Below, one piece after another: positions 1-11,000 of a stretch of DNA of 64,000 nt (position 1 is its first letter; each line of letters starts with the position of its first letter). The notes beneath the pieces are model-generated. The model was not told the DNA's origin, searched no databases, and worked only from the letters and a program-made list of their open reading frames with translations. Made by a program: the position numbers and the translations under genes. This DNA comes from Paenibacillus aceti (lineage in GTDB: Bacteria; Bacillota; Bacilli; Paenibacillales; Paenibacillaceae), in assembly GCF_003614185.1 (NCBI RefSeq), contig NZ_KZ987724.1, positions 2,553,791 to 2,617,790 on the forward strand, in the 5' to 3' direction.

Positions 1-2
1 AG

Positions 3-1232
3 TCCTTCGATATGGCAAAAATGATGAAAGAGCTTCATGTCGACAAAGCGGATAAAGTGATTGTGACGGATGTCGGGTTAGTAAAAAAATCAGCTGAACT
101 GCTGACTGATGAAAATATCGATACCCTCAAAACTTATACGAAAGCCCTATTGTTAATGTCTGTGGGCGGCTTGCTCTCTGAAGATTTCAGTAAAGCCGGA
201 CAGGAATTCCAAGCGGAAATGTTCGGAGTTGAAGGTGAAAAGACAAATGAAGAGATCGCACTGATGACGACGAAAGCCATCATGAGCGACTATCTCAGCC
301 AGGAGTTCGCTGAGCGCTACTTCACGAAGGAAGCCAAAGCAGACGTCGAGCAAATGGTTAAAGAATTCATTGAGGTTTATAAGGAACGGATTAAGAACCT
401 GGACTGGATGTCCGAGGCAACCAAAGCCAAAGCCATTAAAAAGCTGGATAAAATGACGATCAAGATCGGCTATCCGGATCAATGGAATGATCCACTCAGC
501 AAGGTTACTATTAAATCTTACGAGGATGGCGGGTCATTATTTGATAATATCATTGCCATCGTCAAAGCCAATAAGGCCAATTCAGTGGCTTCATTAGGCA
601 AACCTGTTGATAAGAACAGCTGGATGATGAGTGTATATGACGTAAATGCTTACTATAATCCGCTGAATAACGAAATCGTATTCCCGGCAGGAATTTTGCA
701 GGCTCCATTCTATGATCTCAATGCGAAGCATGAGACGAATTTGGGAGCCATCGGTATGGTCATTGCGCATGAGATCAGCCATGCTTTCGATAATCTAGGC
801 TCCGCCTATGATGAGAACGGAAATGCAGTAGATTGGTGGACTCCAGAAGACTATAAGAAATTCCAGGAAAAATGCGAGCAAGTCATCGCTTACTACGACG
901 GAGTCGAAGTCATTCCAGGCGTATACAATAACGGCAAACTGACCGTAAGTGAGAACATCGCCGATCTTGGCGGTATGGCGGCTTCGCTGCAAGTATTGTC
1001 CAAAACGAAAAATCCAGATTACAAAGCCTACTTTGAAGGCTATGCAACCATCTGGCGCACCACAATGAACAAAGAAATCGCGGCGTACATGTCAACCGTT
1101 GACACCCATTCCGCGAACAAGGTACGTGTCAACCGCACCGTCTCGAGCTTCCCAGAATTCTACAAAGCCTACGAAGTAACCGAGAAAGACGCCATGTACG
1201 TCGCCCCGGAAGACCGCGTAAGCATCTGGTAA
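3..1232 (+). CDS. M13 family metalloendopeptidase (PepO/neprilysin-like), C-terminal part
   Basis: Zinc endopeptidase of the M13 (neprilysin/PepO) family, which cleaves short peptides. The reading frame is open to the left edge, so the N-terminal part lies outside the window. Visible motifs are the substrate-binding NAYYN (about nt 643-657), the zinc-binding HEISH followed by AFD (about nt 768-790), and ENIADLGG (about nt 951-974), which supplies the third zinc ligand. The protein ends in ...SIW, close to the C-terminal tryptophan usual in this family. It is followed by a strong hairpin, so it is probably the last gene of its transcript. Family assignment is firm; substrate and cellular location cannot be judged without the N-terminus. 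Confidence 0.93.
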   Translation, partial: SFDMAKMMKELHVDKADKVIVTDVGLVKKSAELLTDENIDTLKTYTKALLLMSVGGLLSEDFSKAGQEFQAEMFGVEGEKTNEEIALMTTKAIMSDYLSQEFAERYFTKEAKADVEQMVKEFIEVYKERIKNLDWMSEATKAKAIKKLDKMTIKIGYPDQWNDPLSKVTIKSYEDGGSLFDNIIAIVKANKANSVASLGKPVDKNSWMMSVYDVNAYYNPLNNEIVFPAGILQAPFYDLNAKHETNLGAIGMVIAHEISHAFDNLGSAYDENGNAVDWWTPEDYKKFQEKCEQVIAYYDGVEVIPGVYNNGKLTVSENIADLGGMAASLQVLSKTKNPDYKAYFEGYATIWRTTMNKEIAAYMSTVDTHSANKVRVNRTVSSFPEFYKAYEVTEKDAMYVAPEDRVSIW

Positions 1233-1273
1233 TCCTGCACGGACTTAACCTAAACGAAACAGTATTTGTAAAT

Positions 1274-1313
1274 ACAAAGCTGGCGTCGATATATTTACTG
1301 ACGCCAGCTTTGT
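1274..1313 (+). terminator. Rho-independent terminator after the M13 peptidase
   Basis: A perfect 14-bp inverted repeat (ACAAAGCTGGCGTC ... GACGCCAGCTTTGT) with a 12-nt loop lies 42 bp after the peptidase stop. The T-tract is weak and partly inside the stem. Confidence 0.7.
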
Positions 1314-1556
1314 TATGTTTCGGCTTCTCAATATGGAGGGTACGATTACCGCACTTTCGGCGCACTATTAGCGCGCTTATTGCACACTATTAGCCACTTT
1401 CCACATATTTCAAAAACAGCTGCTAAAATGCAACTATTCTCGGAGATTCCCCCTGAAATCAGGAAATAACTGCGCATATACAACTATTCCCTGATTTAAG
1501 CCCCAACCGAAGCTAATTTCATCCAAATAGTTGTAGAAAAGCAGTTATATCTACTA
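1314..1556. other. Gene-free spacer with short repeated motifs
   Basis: No convincing gene. It holds several copies of short motifs (CACTATTAGC; AACTATT/AATAGTT; an imperfect CCTGAAATCAGG palindrome) of the kind found in intergenic repeats. There is no long open frame with a ribosome binding site. Confidence 0.5.
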
Positions 1557-2402
1557 GGGAGAGCATAATGCACCAATATAGTTGTATATTTGCACTTATG
1601 ATCTGCACCACGGTACCAATTGGATGATACTGGAGCGCTATCGCAATAATGTTGCGTGATGTCAATAAAGTAACTTGCCGATTGGGCGGCCTGACCAAGC
1701 GAGGCTCTTCCCCGCTAACGTGACCTCTAACTGCATAAAGCACAGCTAAAATATCACATATCCGCTCCAGCCTCACCTTAATTGCAAAAAGTACACTTAG
1801 AATAGCAATTTTCCTAACTAAATCAAGAATCGGCTATTTTAAGTGTACAAAATACACTTGCAAGACGAGATTCCCAGTAATCCTGCAAAATAAATGTACC
1901 AACTACAACTAGACTAGGATAGAAACTTCCGACATTTGCACATTTATCCCTTCAACCACGCATCCGCGTAGGATGCGACGGGAGAGCATAATGCACCAAT
2001 ATAGTTGTATATTTGCACTTATGATCTGCACCACGGTACCAATTGGATGATACTGGAGCGCTATCGCAATAATGTTGCGTGATGTCAATAAAGTAACTTG
2101 CCGATTGGGCGGCCTGACCAAGCGAGGCTCTTCCCCGCTGACGTGACCTCTAACTGCATAAAGCACAGCTAAAATATCACATATCCGCTCCAGCCTCACC
2201 TTAATTGCAAAAAGTACACTTAGAATAGCAATTTTCCTAACTAAATCAAGAATCGGCTATTTTAAGTGTACAAAATACACTTGCAAGACGAGAATCCCAG
2301 TAATCCTGCAAAATAAATGTACCAACTACAACTAGACTAGGATAGAAACTTCCGACATTTGCACATTTATCCCTTCAACCACGCATCCGCGTAGGATGCG
2401 AC
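1557..2402. repeat. 423-bp tandem duplication at the CRISPR trailer end
   Basis: Copy 1 is 1557-1979 and copy 2 is 1980-2402. Read base by base they differ at only two positions (A/G near 1717/2140 and T/A near 1871/2294). Each copy ends in a degenerate CRISPR repeat (1948-1979 and 2371-2402) and carries a near-perfect 16-bp hairpin (GTACACTTAGAATAGC and its partner, 1791-1848 in copy 1). The duplication leaves 391 bp between the two terminal repeats, so the outer repeat is detached from the array. Short open frames inside it lack ribosome binding sites. Confidence 0.93.
1948..1979 (-). repeat. Detached degenerate CRISPR repeat
   Basis: A 32-bp copy of the array repeat with changes in the loop and at the spacer-proximal end (CATCCGCGTAGGATGCGAC in place of CATCCACATAGGATGCGAC, and TTCAACC in place of TTCAATCC). 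It is identical to the terminal repeat at 2371-2402 because both lie at the ends of the duplicated 423-bp units. Confidence 0.9.
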
Positions 2403-4761
2403 TCTTAATACGCAATTATCGACAGCAATCGACAATACTTTCAATCCACGCATCCACATAGAACGCGACGATAGCCGACGCCATGGAGTCCGTGGAGATG
2501 CAAATCTTTCAATCCACGCATCCACATAGAATGCGACACTGGTGAAGGCGTCCTTAAACAAGTCGAGCGAGCTTTCAATCCACGCATCCACATAGAATGC
2601 GACGGGGCGAGGGGCTATTGTTTATCTTGACCCTGGACTTTCAATCCACGCATCCACATAGGATGCGACTTGAGCGGCAAGCTGCAGTTGAGGAGGAACG
2701 TCTGCTTTCAATCCACGCATCCACATAGGATGCGACTGCGGAAGGACTTGCGAAGTATAGCGGCGTTTCAACCTTTCAATCCACGCATCCACATAGGATG
2801 CGACTGCTAATTTACCATTATCATCAACAAACTTTAGGCTTTCAATCCACGCATCCACATAGGATGCGACGGTCCTCCAAACATATTCCCACTTCCTTTA
2901 GGTCAGCTTTCAATCCACGCATCCACATAGGATGCGACGGGAAACGTGGAAAGAGACTGTTCGGCGCGCAACGCTTTCAATCCACGCATCCACATAGGAT
3001 GCGACCGGCGCGACGCGAACAAAGGACGACGTCTCTGCCGCGCTTTCAATCCACGCATCCACATAGGATGCGACGAGGGAAACGAGCTATTCGAGGGCAT
3101 GTATTTTATCTTTCAATCCACGCATCCACATAGGATGCGACGAGAGTTGTACCGCGTGAAGTTGCATTTGCTCCAAATCTTTCAATCCACGCATCCACAT
3201 AGGATGCGACGACGATCTTAAGAGGATGTCTTATTTTCAACTTCAACTTTCAATCCACGCATCCACATAGGATGCGACTTCGATACGTTCGATATTGCGG
3301 ACGCAGGTGGATGGCTTTCAATCCACGCATCCACATAGGATGCGACCCTGGCTTAGTCGGCATTCGGCGCCGCTGCACAGACTTTCAATCCACGCATCCA
3401 CATAGGATGCGACGGTTTAAAGAACATTAACAAATTCGTGATGTGCGATCTTTCAATCCACGCATCCACATAGGATGCGACAATTTCGTCATGGATGCTT
3501 GTATTACGGCTAAACTTTCAATCCACGCATCCACATAGGATGCGACCTTCTCTTAACGCAATCGCTTTGCCGATTTCTGCGTCTTTCAATCCACGCATCC
3601 ACATAGGATGCGACTGAATCACTACGTTTGTCACAACGTAAGACAGTACTTCTTTCAATCCACGCATCCACATAGGATGCGACAAGCTTACAGGGATGTA
3701 CGGACAGAAAGCTATCACTTTCAATCCACGCATCCACATAGGATGCGACTCGATGGTTTTGGTTTCGGTGCACCTCGGCTTCGTCACTTTCAATCCACGC
3801 ATCCACATAGGATGCGACGCGTTTAATTTTTTCCTTATCTTCATCATTTATTGCTTTCAATCCACGCATCCACATAGGATGCGACGAGGTTGTAAAGACC
3901 ATGCGTTTATATGATCTGACGCTTTCAATCCACGCATCCACATAGGATGCGACTTTCATTTTTCACCACTTGTTTTAATACGCCTGAAGCTTTCAATCCA
4001 CGCATCCACATAGGATGCGACTAATACTGGATATGACTTTTTATCTGATCTCGTTCTTTCAATCCACGCATCCACATAGGATGCGACCACATTGCAGAAT
4101 ACCAATCACTTTCAGATGGGTTCCTTTCAATCCACGCATCCACATAGGATGCGACAGGATGTCGCTAGACTATAAATCTTAGTTTTCTGATCTTTCAATC
4201 CACGCATCCACATAGGATGCGACAATCGAATTTCTTGCTACAAAGGCGCACTCTAAAGCTTTCAATCCACGCATCCACATAGGATGCGACGTGTTGGAGT
4301 GACGTAAATTATGATGACTGTACACTCTTTCAATCCACGCATCCACATAGGATGCGACAATCGATTTTCTAGAAAGTGCAACTGTATCCGGAAACTTTCA
4401 ATCCACGCATCCACATAGGATGCGACGGTATAGATTAGTTCGTTATTGCCTGTATTAAGGTCCTTTCAATCCACGCATCCACATAGGATGCGACCATTCC
4501 ATTCTATCGCTTGCCTAAATATGCTCGCTACTTTCAATCCACGCATCCACATAGGATGCGACGCGGAGGTGTTAATTTGGGATGTATACCTCGTCCTTTC
4601 AATCCACGCATCCACATAGGATGCGACTATTTTTAAGCGGGGTATTTTTTAGATATTCTTCTCTTTCAATCCACGCATCCACATAGGATGCGACACATGG
4701 TAATACCCATTTTCAAACATTGGGGATTCCTTTCAATCCACGCATCCACATAGGATGCGAC

Positions 4762-4993
4762 GGCTGATCGTCCCCCAAGCCGCTGTTGCTACTGCCTTGC
4801 AATCCACGCATCCACATAGGATGCGACGGCTGATCGTCCCCCAAGCCGCTGTTGCTACTGCCTTGCAATCCACGCATCCACATAGGATGCGACGGCTGAT
4901 CGTCCCCCAAGCCGCTGTTGCTACTGCCTTGCAATCCACGCATCCACATAGGATGCGACGGCTGATCGTCCCCCAATCCGCTGTTGCTACTGC
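4762..4993 (-). repeat. Amplified CRISPR spacer (four tandem copies)
   Basis: Spacers at 4762, 4828 and 4894 are identical, and the one at 4960 differs by one base (AAGCCG to AATCCG). All are 34 nt. The three repeats between them share a private TTTC-to-TTGC change, so repeat and spacer were copied together. This points to unequal recombination or slippage rather than repeated acquisition. Confidence 0.93.
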
Positions 4994-5094
4994 CTTTCAA
5001 TCCACGCATCCACATAGGATGCGACTAACAGGGGAGGAAAACGGTGTGTATGGCTAAAAAAACTTTCAATCCACGCATCCACATAGGATGCGAC

Positions 5095-5364
5095 ACTAAT
5101 TCGACAAGAGAACCCAAAATCCTATTACTTTCAATCCACGCATCCACATAGGATGCGACGGTGGCTATAAGCACCGAAGACACTGGCGAGGTGCTTACTT
5201 TCAATCCACGCATCCACATAGGATGCGACACTAATTCGACAAGAGAACCCAAAATCCTATTACTTTCAATCCACGCATCCACATAGGATGCGACGGTGGC
5301 TATAAGCACCGAAGACACTGGCGAGGTGCTTACTTTCAATCCACGCATCCACATAGGATGCGAC
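5095..5364 (-). repeat. Duplicated two-spacer block in the CRISPR array
   Basis: The 135-bp block 5095-5229 (33-nt spacer, repeat, 38-nt spacer, repeat) recurs without visible change at 5230-5364. It is a segmental duplication of two spacers together. Confidence 0.95.
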
Positions 5365-7774
5365 GTGTTACATGTCGATCACATAAAGCCTGTAGCTCTT
5401 TCAATCCACGCATCCACATAGGATGCGACGGCCCGACAGTATTTCCTTGACCTCGAGCGTAAATGCTTTCAATCCACGCATCCACATAGGATGCGACGCA
5501 ACGGAAGCGCAGTTTACTCAAATGAGTAAGGCTTTCAATCCACGCATCCACATAGGATGCGACGTGGGTTTTATTCCTTTGACTCGTCTTTCTTTATACT
5601 TTCAATCCACGCATCCACATAGGATGCGACCGGAGTCGATGCTCCGCCGGATGCCGTTGTAGATTCTTTCAATCCACGCATCCACATAGGATGCGACAGG
5701 TTATGCTTCGTGGCGGCGGCATGGAACCGGATCTTTCAATCCACGCATCCACATAGGATGCGACTGTTGAGGTTTCGAATGGTTCGGTTGCGGATTTCTT
5801 TCAATCCACGCATCCACATAGGATGCGACACAGGGGGTGAGGATAGGAAATGTCCGATAACATTCTTTCAATCCACGCATCCACATAGGATGCGACGATG
5901 CACTTGTTACTGCTTTGAAAAAACAATATCTTTCAATCCACGCATCCACATAGGATGCGACTTGCTGCTTTGATCGCTGCGGGCGTTGCATTGTACATCT
6001 TTCAATCCACGCATCCACATAGGATGCGACAACAATCTTACCTGGACAGACCCAGCAACCGGAACTTTCAATCCACGCATCCACATAGGATGCGACGCGA
6101 TACGAACGATTTAAGCAAAATTGCCAGCATCTTTCAATCCACGCATCCACATAGGATGCGACCAATCTGCCGTTCAGGTCCTCACCAATAGCGTAGATCT
6201 TTCAATCCACGCATCCACATAGGATGCGACGCCTCGTTTAAAATCGAATCCGCTTTTGCGTTTGACTTTCAATCCACGCATCCACATAGGATGCGACAAG
6301 CAAGGCGTACAAACAAAGCCTGATATGACAAAACTTTCAATCCACGCATCCACATAGGATGCGACGGGCCTATGGACAGAGTGTCAAGAATCAGATCGTC
6401 CTTTCAATCCACGCATCCACATAGGATGCGACTCGCAAATCGGATAAACAATGTCTGTGATCAAATCCTTTCAATCCACGCATCCACATAGGATGCGACA
6501 GCTGGCTGTTTATATGTGCCGAACTCCTCAAAGTCTTTCAATCCACGCATCCACATAGGATGCGACTACATTGTTAGTTTGTATCTTTTGCTTGAGCAAC
6601 GCTTTCAATCCACGCATCCACATAGGATGCGACCCTATCATTCTGTTTACTAGTCACAGCTTTTATAGCCTTTCAATCCACGCATCCACATAGGATGCGA
6701 CAAAATTCCTGGGTCTGCTTTTGACCCCTAGGCATAGCTTTCAATCCACGCATCCACATAGGATGCGACATTTAGTAATTAATACAGGTGAGGATGCTAT
6801 CAAGCTTTCAATCCACGCATCCACATAGGATGCGACCACCCAAACCGCGCACGGATCGCGCAGCTGCTCCAGCTTTCAATCCACGCATCCACATAGGATG
6901 CGACGCGGTTCGGAAAACATTTAATAGGGTTGGATATGGCTTTCAATCCACGCATCCACATAGGATGCGACGAGTAATGTTTCTAAGACGGATCGGGACC
7001 GTTACAGACTTTCAATCCACGCATCCACATAGGATGCGACAAGAAACCACGCCTTAGTTCGGATGGTGCGCCTTCTGCTTTCAATCCACGCATCCACATA
7101 GGATGCGACCGGAATCGATATGTCTCGCGGCGATTATTGCCTTTCAATCCACGCATCCACATAGGATGCGACTGTCCTGTATCACCTCAATTTGTTTTTT
7201 TCGTATACCTTTCAATCCACGCATCCACATAGGATGCGACTGCTCAAGAGAGGGCATTCAATAGAGATGGAGGCTTTCAATCCACGCATCCACATAGGAT
7301 GCGACGCAAAACATCAAAACATAGGCCAGCGTATCCATCTCTTTCAATCCACGCATCCACATAGGATGCGACTAACAAAATGGGCTAAAAAATCTAATGT
7401 TCCACGCTTTCAATCCACGCATCCACATAGGATGCGACAGCTCTGCCCGATCTCGACGATCCTGAGACGGTTTGCTTTCAATCCACGCATCCACATAGGA
7501 TGCGACACCTTTTCGGATCGTCCGGGAAAGCGATATATCGCTTTCAATCCACGCATCCACATAGGATGCGACGGACACTGGTTTCTGAACCAGTTACCTT
7601 AACTGGATTCTTTCAATCCACGCATCCACATAGGATGCGACATCATCAGCCAGAAGGGTTGGAGCGTTGTTGTTAACTTTCAATCCACGCATCCACATAG
7701 GATGCGACAGCCTTAGCTGCATTGGCAAGTCCTGTTACTAATCTTTCAATCCACGCATCCACATAGGATGCGAC

Positions 7775-8026
7775 TCCGAATTTAAGGTGTGAAGACCTCA
7801 AAATCGGTACTTTCTTACTAAAATCAAAAAAGTATCACCTGAAAATATTGAATTAAATTCCAATTATGGATAAATCGCAAGATATTTCAGGTGCGAATCC
7901 CCCAGGGATTTTATGTTCACTTGAGGTTCGCACCAAATTATATTGTTGTAGACTATTAAATTTCGACTAATAATATTATATTCAACTCTCCAGGTCAATT
8001 TTCCTTTATTCTACTATAATCATATG
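7775..8026 (-). promoter_or_regulatory. CRISPR leader
   Basis: An AT-rich gene-free stretch adjoins the best-conserved end of the array, on the 5' side of the transcribed (minus) strand. It contains an inverted repeat GGTGCGAA ... TTCGCACC (about 7893-7934) flanking a short region, a type of dyad compatible with adaptation-factor or Cas1-Cas2 recognition in I-C leaders. It would carry the crRNA promoter. The assignment rests on position and repeat orientation. Confidence 0.75.
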
Positions 8027-11000
8027 TCAATGTGTCACCATCGATTGAAAATCATCCCGGCTCGATTGATCCGCATGGTAGAATACCACATCTCCGTCCA
8101 GCAATGTAAAATCACGACCATACGGGTCTGTAACCTTGCGTTGGAAACCCTCCATCTGCTGCCATTGGTTCATCAGCGGGGCATGGATATACTGCAAGTG
8201 TGGCTTGCCCATCTGCCCTTCACGGATTGTCTCAATATTAAAATTAACAACAATATACCCGTCCTTCAGAAAAACAGGCGATTTATCGGTTAATCCCTGA
8301 TGGGTGCGTCCATATTCGGCGATATTCGTTCCCGCCTCTACTGCAAATAGCTCAGCAGGCAAGCTGTATTCCCCATACCAGCGCTGAATGGAAGCCAATG
8401 CCCGCGTGGGGTCGGCGCCTACCGGTATACTGGACTTCGGTCCAATCAAAGTACGAACATTGGCCGGAAGTTGGAGTAGACTAAGACGACCAACTGGTGT
8501 TTTTCGCTTCGTCATTTTCTCCTTATAATACTGGACATATTGAGCCCTACCAATATTCGCGATCTGCCCAAACGTATACTCATGATCATACTTGTAGAGC
8601 GCTGTATCCGTCAGTTCCTCATCAGGCACATTCCGCAATCGTTCGTTCAGGATCACGTAGCGCTGCACCTGATCCAGTGGCGAGCCGATCTTCACATAGC
8701 TTTGACGCCCTGTATGATAGTACAGATCCACTAGGCTGCGCTTACCATCCTTTGCACTTATGAAGTAGAAGGTCGGTGTAATCCTGATGTGATCCTGTAC
8801 GCCGTGCATATTTCCCTTTGTCTTCAAATCGAACTTAAAATGATAGCCCGGTTTGATAACCACATTTTTATAGACAGGATGGCTCCCTGGACGAATCGGT
8901 AGCGTATATTTCTCTATATTACCCCGAGGCGCTCCGTCTATGCCGTTCCTGCCAACCCAGTAGGATATCCCTGTCTGATTCGCGCTCCCCTTCTCGGTGC
9001 GGAACACCAACTCCCAATTATAATCCATGATATCTGTAACCTGAAAATCATACACCCGACCGATCACATCGACCGGAAAAGTAGCATACGCCATATGGTG
9101 CACAAGATTCAAGTTAGCCTTTGTCTGATGAGTGGCCCCGACAGGAGCATTATGGGCAATCGTTCGAAACTCCACATCATAGAAGCCCTCATCTACCCAC
9201 ACCGGTAGATAGAAGGTAAAGCTCTCCTGGGACTTCTCAACTTCAATCCAAGTATTCTTGGGATAGAAGCTCGTCCTTGTCTCGTTGTACACGTCAAACG
9301 GAAAGCGAATCTGTTTGCTGCCTATGTATTTAAAAAAATTACGATTCCCGTAGCCTAGATAATCGGTATGCTGTCCACTGTGGGGCATCTGTACTGTAAA
9401 CGGACGCTCCAGTATTATCGCTGAACGATTCAGAGCAGGGTTTGTCTTCTGGTTATGAGATTTATCATCGGAAACTCCCGGATAAATCACGGCCGGTGTA
9501 TGTACAGTAATCGGGTTAATACCATAAATGCCAAAATTCATCGCCCCTGTCCCTTTGACCTGCTCATAGTAGATCGTGCCTGAGCTCGATTGATTTCCTT
9601 TATTGGTTTTGCTCATCGGGACCACATTACCTGATTTATATAACACGTTATCTCCAGTCATTACAGCCGTAGGGATCGGTCTTGGCGCGGGTCCGCTACT
9701 TCTCGTGGTTGACCCATTCATTAAAGTTTGATTATAGAAGGTGAAGGTGTCATTCCTGACGTTCACATGCACCGCCGATTCGGCAGCCGCTTGAGGGTTC
9801 CCAGTGTGACTCACCCTAATCCCTTCTGGAACCGGACTGGGCTCATATCTACCAGTTTGGGCTGTGGCGTAATAGGGAGCATTATACCCGCTTGGCTGAA
9901 TCCGAATGCCTCCAGCATCGAACGCATAGTTCCACAGTGCAGCTTCCTTGATCTGATAGATTTCAATATTTTGTATAGTCCAATAGGAATAATCTTTGTC
10001 TACGGTAACTGTAACGATTTCCTCCACACCCGGTGTTGGATCTGGATCCTTCGGATCGGGCGGCGGTGGCATGACCGTCACATCTACCTGAAAAGTACAT
10101 GTCCCAACCATTTGCTGATACTGGTACTTATTAAGATACTCTTTCGTCCACACATTTCCATACAAGCTCTCAGTTGTTGGAATACCGTCAAGGACATTGA
10201 ACCTTTCATTCCCGCGGCTATCAGCTCTAATAACTGCGCTTGGATTCGGATAGAGATCCTCCCCAGTCATCGACTGACCAGAAACTGGTGTTGAGCAGTA
10301 GACACTTCCTCCGTGGCCACCACCGCCACCTCCATCTCCATCGCCCCCACAACCAGGTGCATTCGGATCGACAAGACACGGATTCGGTTCATCCCCAACG
10401 GTGATGATGGCTGTGGATTTTAGATGATAAGGTCCTTTTTTCCACTCCGCGCTGATGGTCGTTTTTCCCGGTTTCTTTGCAGTAACTTTGCCTCTAGCAT
10501 CGATGCTTGCCACACTAGAATCACTAGACTCCCACTTCGTCTCAGAAGCCGTAGATACATTCACCCATTTATCATTCCAGTCGGACATATCATATTCCAA
10601 GGTTCTGACCTGGGCGAGCATATTCTTCGTTTCACCGACTTTTAGAGAAGCAGCTTCTAGCACACGAATTTGTTTCTTTTCCACAATATGACCTGTAAAG
10701 TTCACATCCATGGGGATCCAATATTCTACGATAAATTTAGGGTTACCATCAGGGCGAGTAGAGTATTTGTACTTATCGGTATATTCCTGTTCGTGACCTG
10801 TAAAAACCTTGATATTTGCTGTTTTTTCTCCTTTTTTGAATTCAGGCTTTGCCCCAATTGGTTTATATGATTTAGCTGTTGTCCAATCCATATCTTCTAT
10901 TCCAAGATCCTTAATATATTGTTTGCGAAATGGATTTCCATTATTGTCTTGCATCGATGCTGGGGCATAAACAGTCATATCTATGATCTCAGAGGTAGGT

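Larger units (their letters stand above)
2371..7774 (-). CRISPR. Type I-C CRISPR array: 81 repeats, 80 spacers
   Basis: I counted 81 copies of a 32-bp repeat, with period 63-70 bp and spacers of 31-38 nt. On the minus strand the repeat begins GTCGCATCCTATGTGGATGC and ends GTGGATTGAAAG, which matches the subtype I-C consensus (GTCGC...GTGGATTGAAAY, with a short palindromic stem). This sets transcription leftwards, with the leader at 7775-8026. Repeat decay is confined to the left, trailer end: 2371 and 2438 (GAACGCGAC), 2506 and 2572 (GAATGCGAC). Three internal repeats (4796, 4862, 4928) carry TTGC for TTTC. About 75 spacers are distinct. No cas genes flank the array in this window, so any activity must depend on cas genes encoded elsewhere. 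Confidence 0.98.

Noticed and set aside
1519-2199. Two nearly identical minus-strand frames of 85 and 96 codons in the 423-bp duplication
   Set aside because: They are duplicated along with the DNA, lack a ribosome binding site and a recognisable domain, and differ at their ends.
2367-7602. Many open frames of 65-154 codons inside the CRISPR array, with recurring MWMRGLK or HPHRMR peptides
   Set aside because: They are translations of the repeat itself; frames change with spacer length, and there are no ribosome binding sites.
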